DNA of 6,721 nt from positions 1-6,721 of the forward strand of contig JAJFHK010000471.1 in NCBI GenBank assembly GCA_021775655.1. The letters are read 5' to 3'. The notes under the pieces were generated by a model. That model made no database searches. It was not told where the DNA came from and worked only from the letters and a program-made list of their open reading frames with translations. Each line of letters opens with the position of its first letter. The stretch's first letter is position 1. Below are positions 6,170-6,721 of this stretch, one piece after another. The translations under genes were made by a program, and so were the position numbers. This DNA comes from Filomicrobium sp. (GTDB taxonomy: Bacteria; Pseudomonadota; Alphaproteobacteria; Rhizobiales; Hyphomicrobiaceae).

Positions 6170-6721
6170 ATGGAAAGTTATCTTTGGCAAAGCGCGCTGC
6201 TTATGCTCATGGCATATTTTTTGGGCGCCGTTCTTGGCTGCCTTTTGCGGCGCCTTTTCACCTCGAGCGCACCAGCAGAAGTGGCCGCTCTCGGCCGGTC
6301 CCCTGCAGATGCAACAGGCGCAGCTACGGCAGCTGCGACCACCATGCGCGAAGCACCCGAGCCCGTACAACCAAGAATCGAAACCGTCGCTCAACCAGCG
6401 CCTCCGCAGGAAGCAAAAATTGCTGAGTCCGCGCGCTTCGAACGCGTACTCTCCAGCTCTGTTGGAACCAGTGAGGCGCAGCCAATACCGAAAGACAGCA
6501 CTGCGACCGAACACACCGCGACAGACGAACCCTCCACGACTGATAATGCCGCCGCTTCAGCAGCTGCTGCGGCCGCAGCAGCAGCCGTTGCAACGCGCAC
6601 TGCCAAACCAGCATCCAAGCCCCCAGAATCCCGCTTCCCACAAACAGGCAGTAGCGGCGGCCCGTCTGCGGTCGTTGCGCCAATCGCAACCACTCCAGCC
6701 GACGATCTGCGCCGCATCGGC
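6170..6721 (+). CDS. Membrane-anchored Ala/Pro-rich protein entering a probable helix-hairpin-helix domain (3' end missing)
   Basis: An open frame of 184 codons runs off the right edge. The ATG at 6170 is two codons after an in-frame TAG at 6164-6166, so the start is well bounded. GGGTGGGA (6153-6160) lies 9 nt upstream as a ribosome site. Residues 4-26 are one membrane helix (YLWQSALLMLMAYFLGAVLG, then CLL), followed by R27-R28, which suggests the tail is cytoplasmic. Residues 31-175 are low complexity, rich in Ala, Pro, Thr, Ser and Glu, with an alanine tract at 127-141. The last visible residues, PADDLRRIG, match the start of the DDLxxIxGIGP motif that opens helix-hairpin-helix domains in many alphaproteobacterial hypothetical proteins. 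The domain itself lies outside the window, so this is a prediction. Function unknown; the long linker suggests a tethered, mobile C-terminal domain. Confidence 0.8.
   Translation, partial: MESYLWQSALLMLMAYFLGAVLGCLLRRLFTSSAPAEVAALGRSPADATGAATAAATTMREAPEPVQPRIETVAQPAPPQEAKIAESARFERVLSSSVGTSEAQPIPKDSTATEHTATDEPSTTDNAAASAAAAAAAAAVATRTAKPASKPPESRFPQTGSSGGPSAVVAPIATTPADDLRRIG
6548..6592 (+). repeat. Alanine tract in the linker of the last gene
   Basis: Fifteen codons encode AAAS, then nine alanines, then VA. Alanine codons are mixed (GCA, GCT, GCG, GCC), so this is not a simple triplet slippage run. It probably forms a short helix or flexible segment in the low-complexity linker. Confidence 0.6.

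Noticed and set aside
5903..6426. Two frames of 87 and 170 codons across 5903-6426
   Set aside because: Both run out of frame through the better-supported genes at 6027 and 6170, are Arg/Ser-rich as expected of shadow frames, and lack ribosome sites.
1..6721. tRNA, rRNA, CRISPR array, insertion sequence or integrase
   Set aside because: No cloverleaf with CCA-type end, no regularly spaced direct repeats, and no transposase motif or terminal inverted repeats were seen on either strand.

Overview
The window reads as part of an alphaproteobacterial chromosome, most likely from the Hyphomicrobiales (rhizobia/Agrobacterium relatives). This rests on the moderately high G+C, the PrtD/PrtE-type exporter style, and an OmpA-domain protein of a kind I associate with that order. 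No species can be named from the sequence alone. All recognisable genes lie on the plus strand.

Region 1 (1-2849) is the inner-membrane half of a type I secretion system. It holds the 3' 504 codons of a PrtD-family ABC transporter permease/ATPase, cut by the left edge, followed with a 4-nt ATGA overlap by a complete HlyD/PrtE-family membrane fusion protein. No secreted RTX substrate and no TolC-type outer-membrane channel is present in the window.

Region 2 (2850-3049) is a 200-bp spacer. It has a plausible sigma-70-type promoter and, upstream of that, a cluster of inverted GGT-type half-sites. The downstream genes therefore probably have their own promoter.

Region 3 (3050-5860) encodes a 936-residue envelope protein. 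It is anchored by one N-terminal transmembrane segment and carries a BON-like domain, four ~120-residue BON-like repeats, a ~190-residue TolA-like charged helix, and a C-terminal OmpA peptidoglycan-binding domain. It is not an outer-membrane beta-barrel.

Region 4 (5861-6721) has a short spacer and then two small-membrane-protein genes. The first is a 32-residue single-pass protein (6027-6125). The second is a longer protein starting at 6170 that is cut by the right edge after 184 codons. The two share an ungapped N-terminal transmembrane signature (Q7, A15, G19xxxG23). The second then has a long Ala/Pro/Thr-rich linker and enters what looks like the first residues of a helix-hairpin-helix domain (DDLRRIG).

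Working model: the exporter pumps an unseen substrate, and the downstream genes form an envelope module consisting of a peptidoglycan-tethered OmpA/BON protein and two related membrane proteins. A functional link between exporter and module is inferred only from proximity and shared strand.
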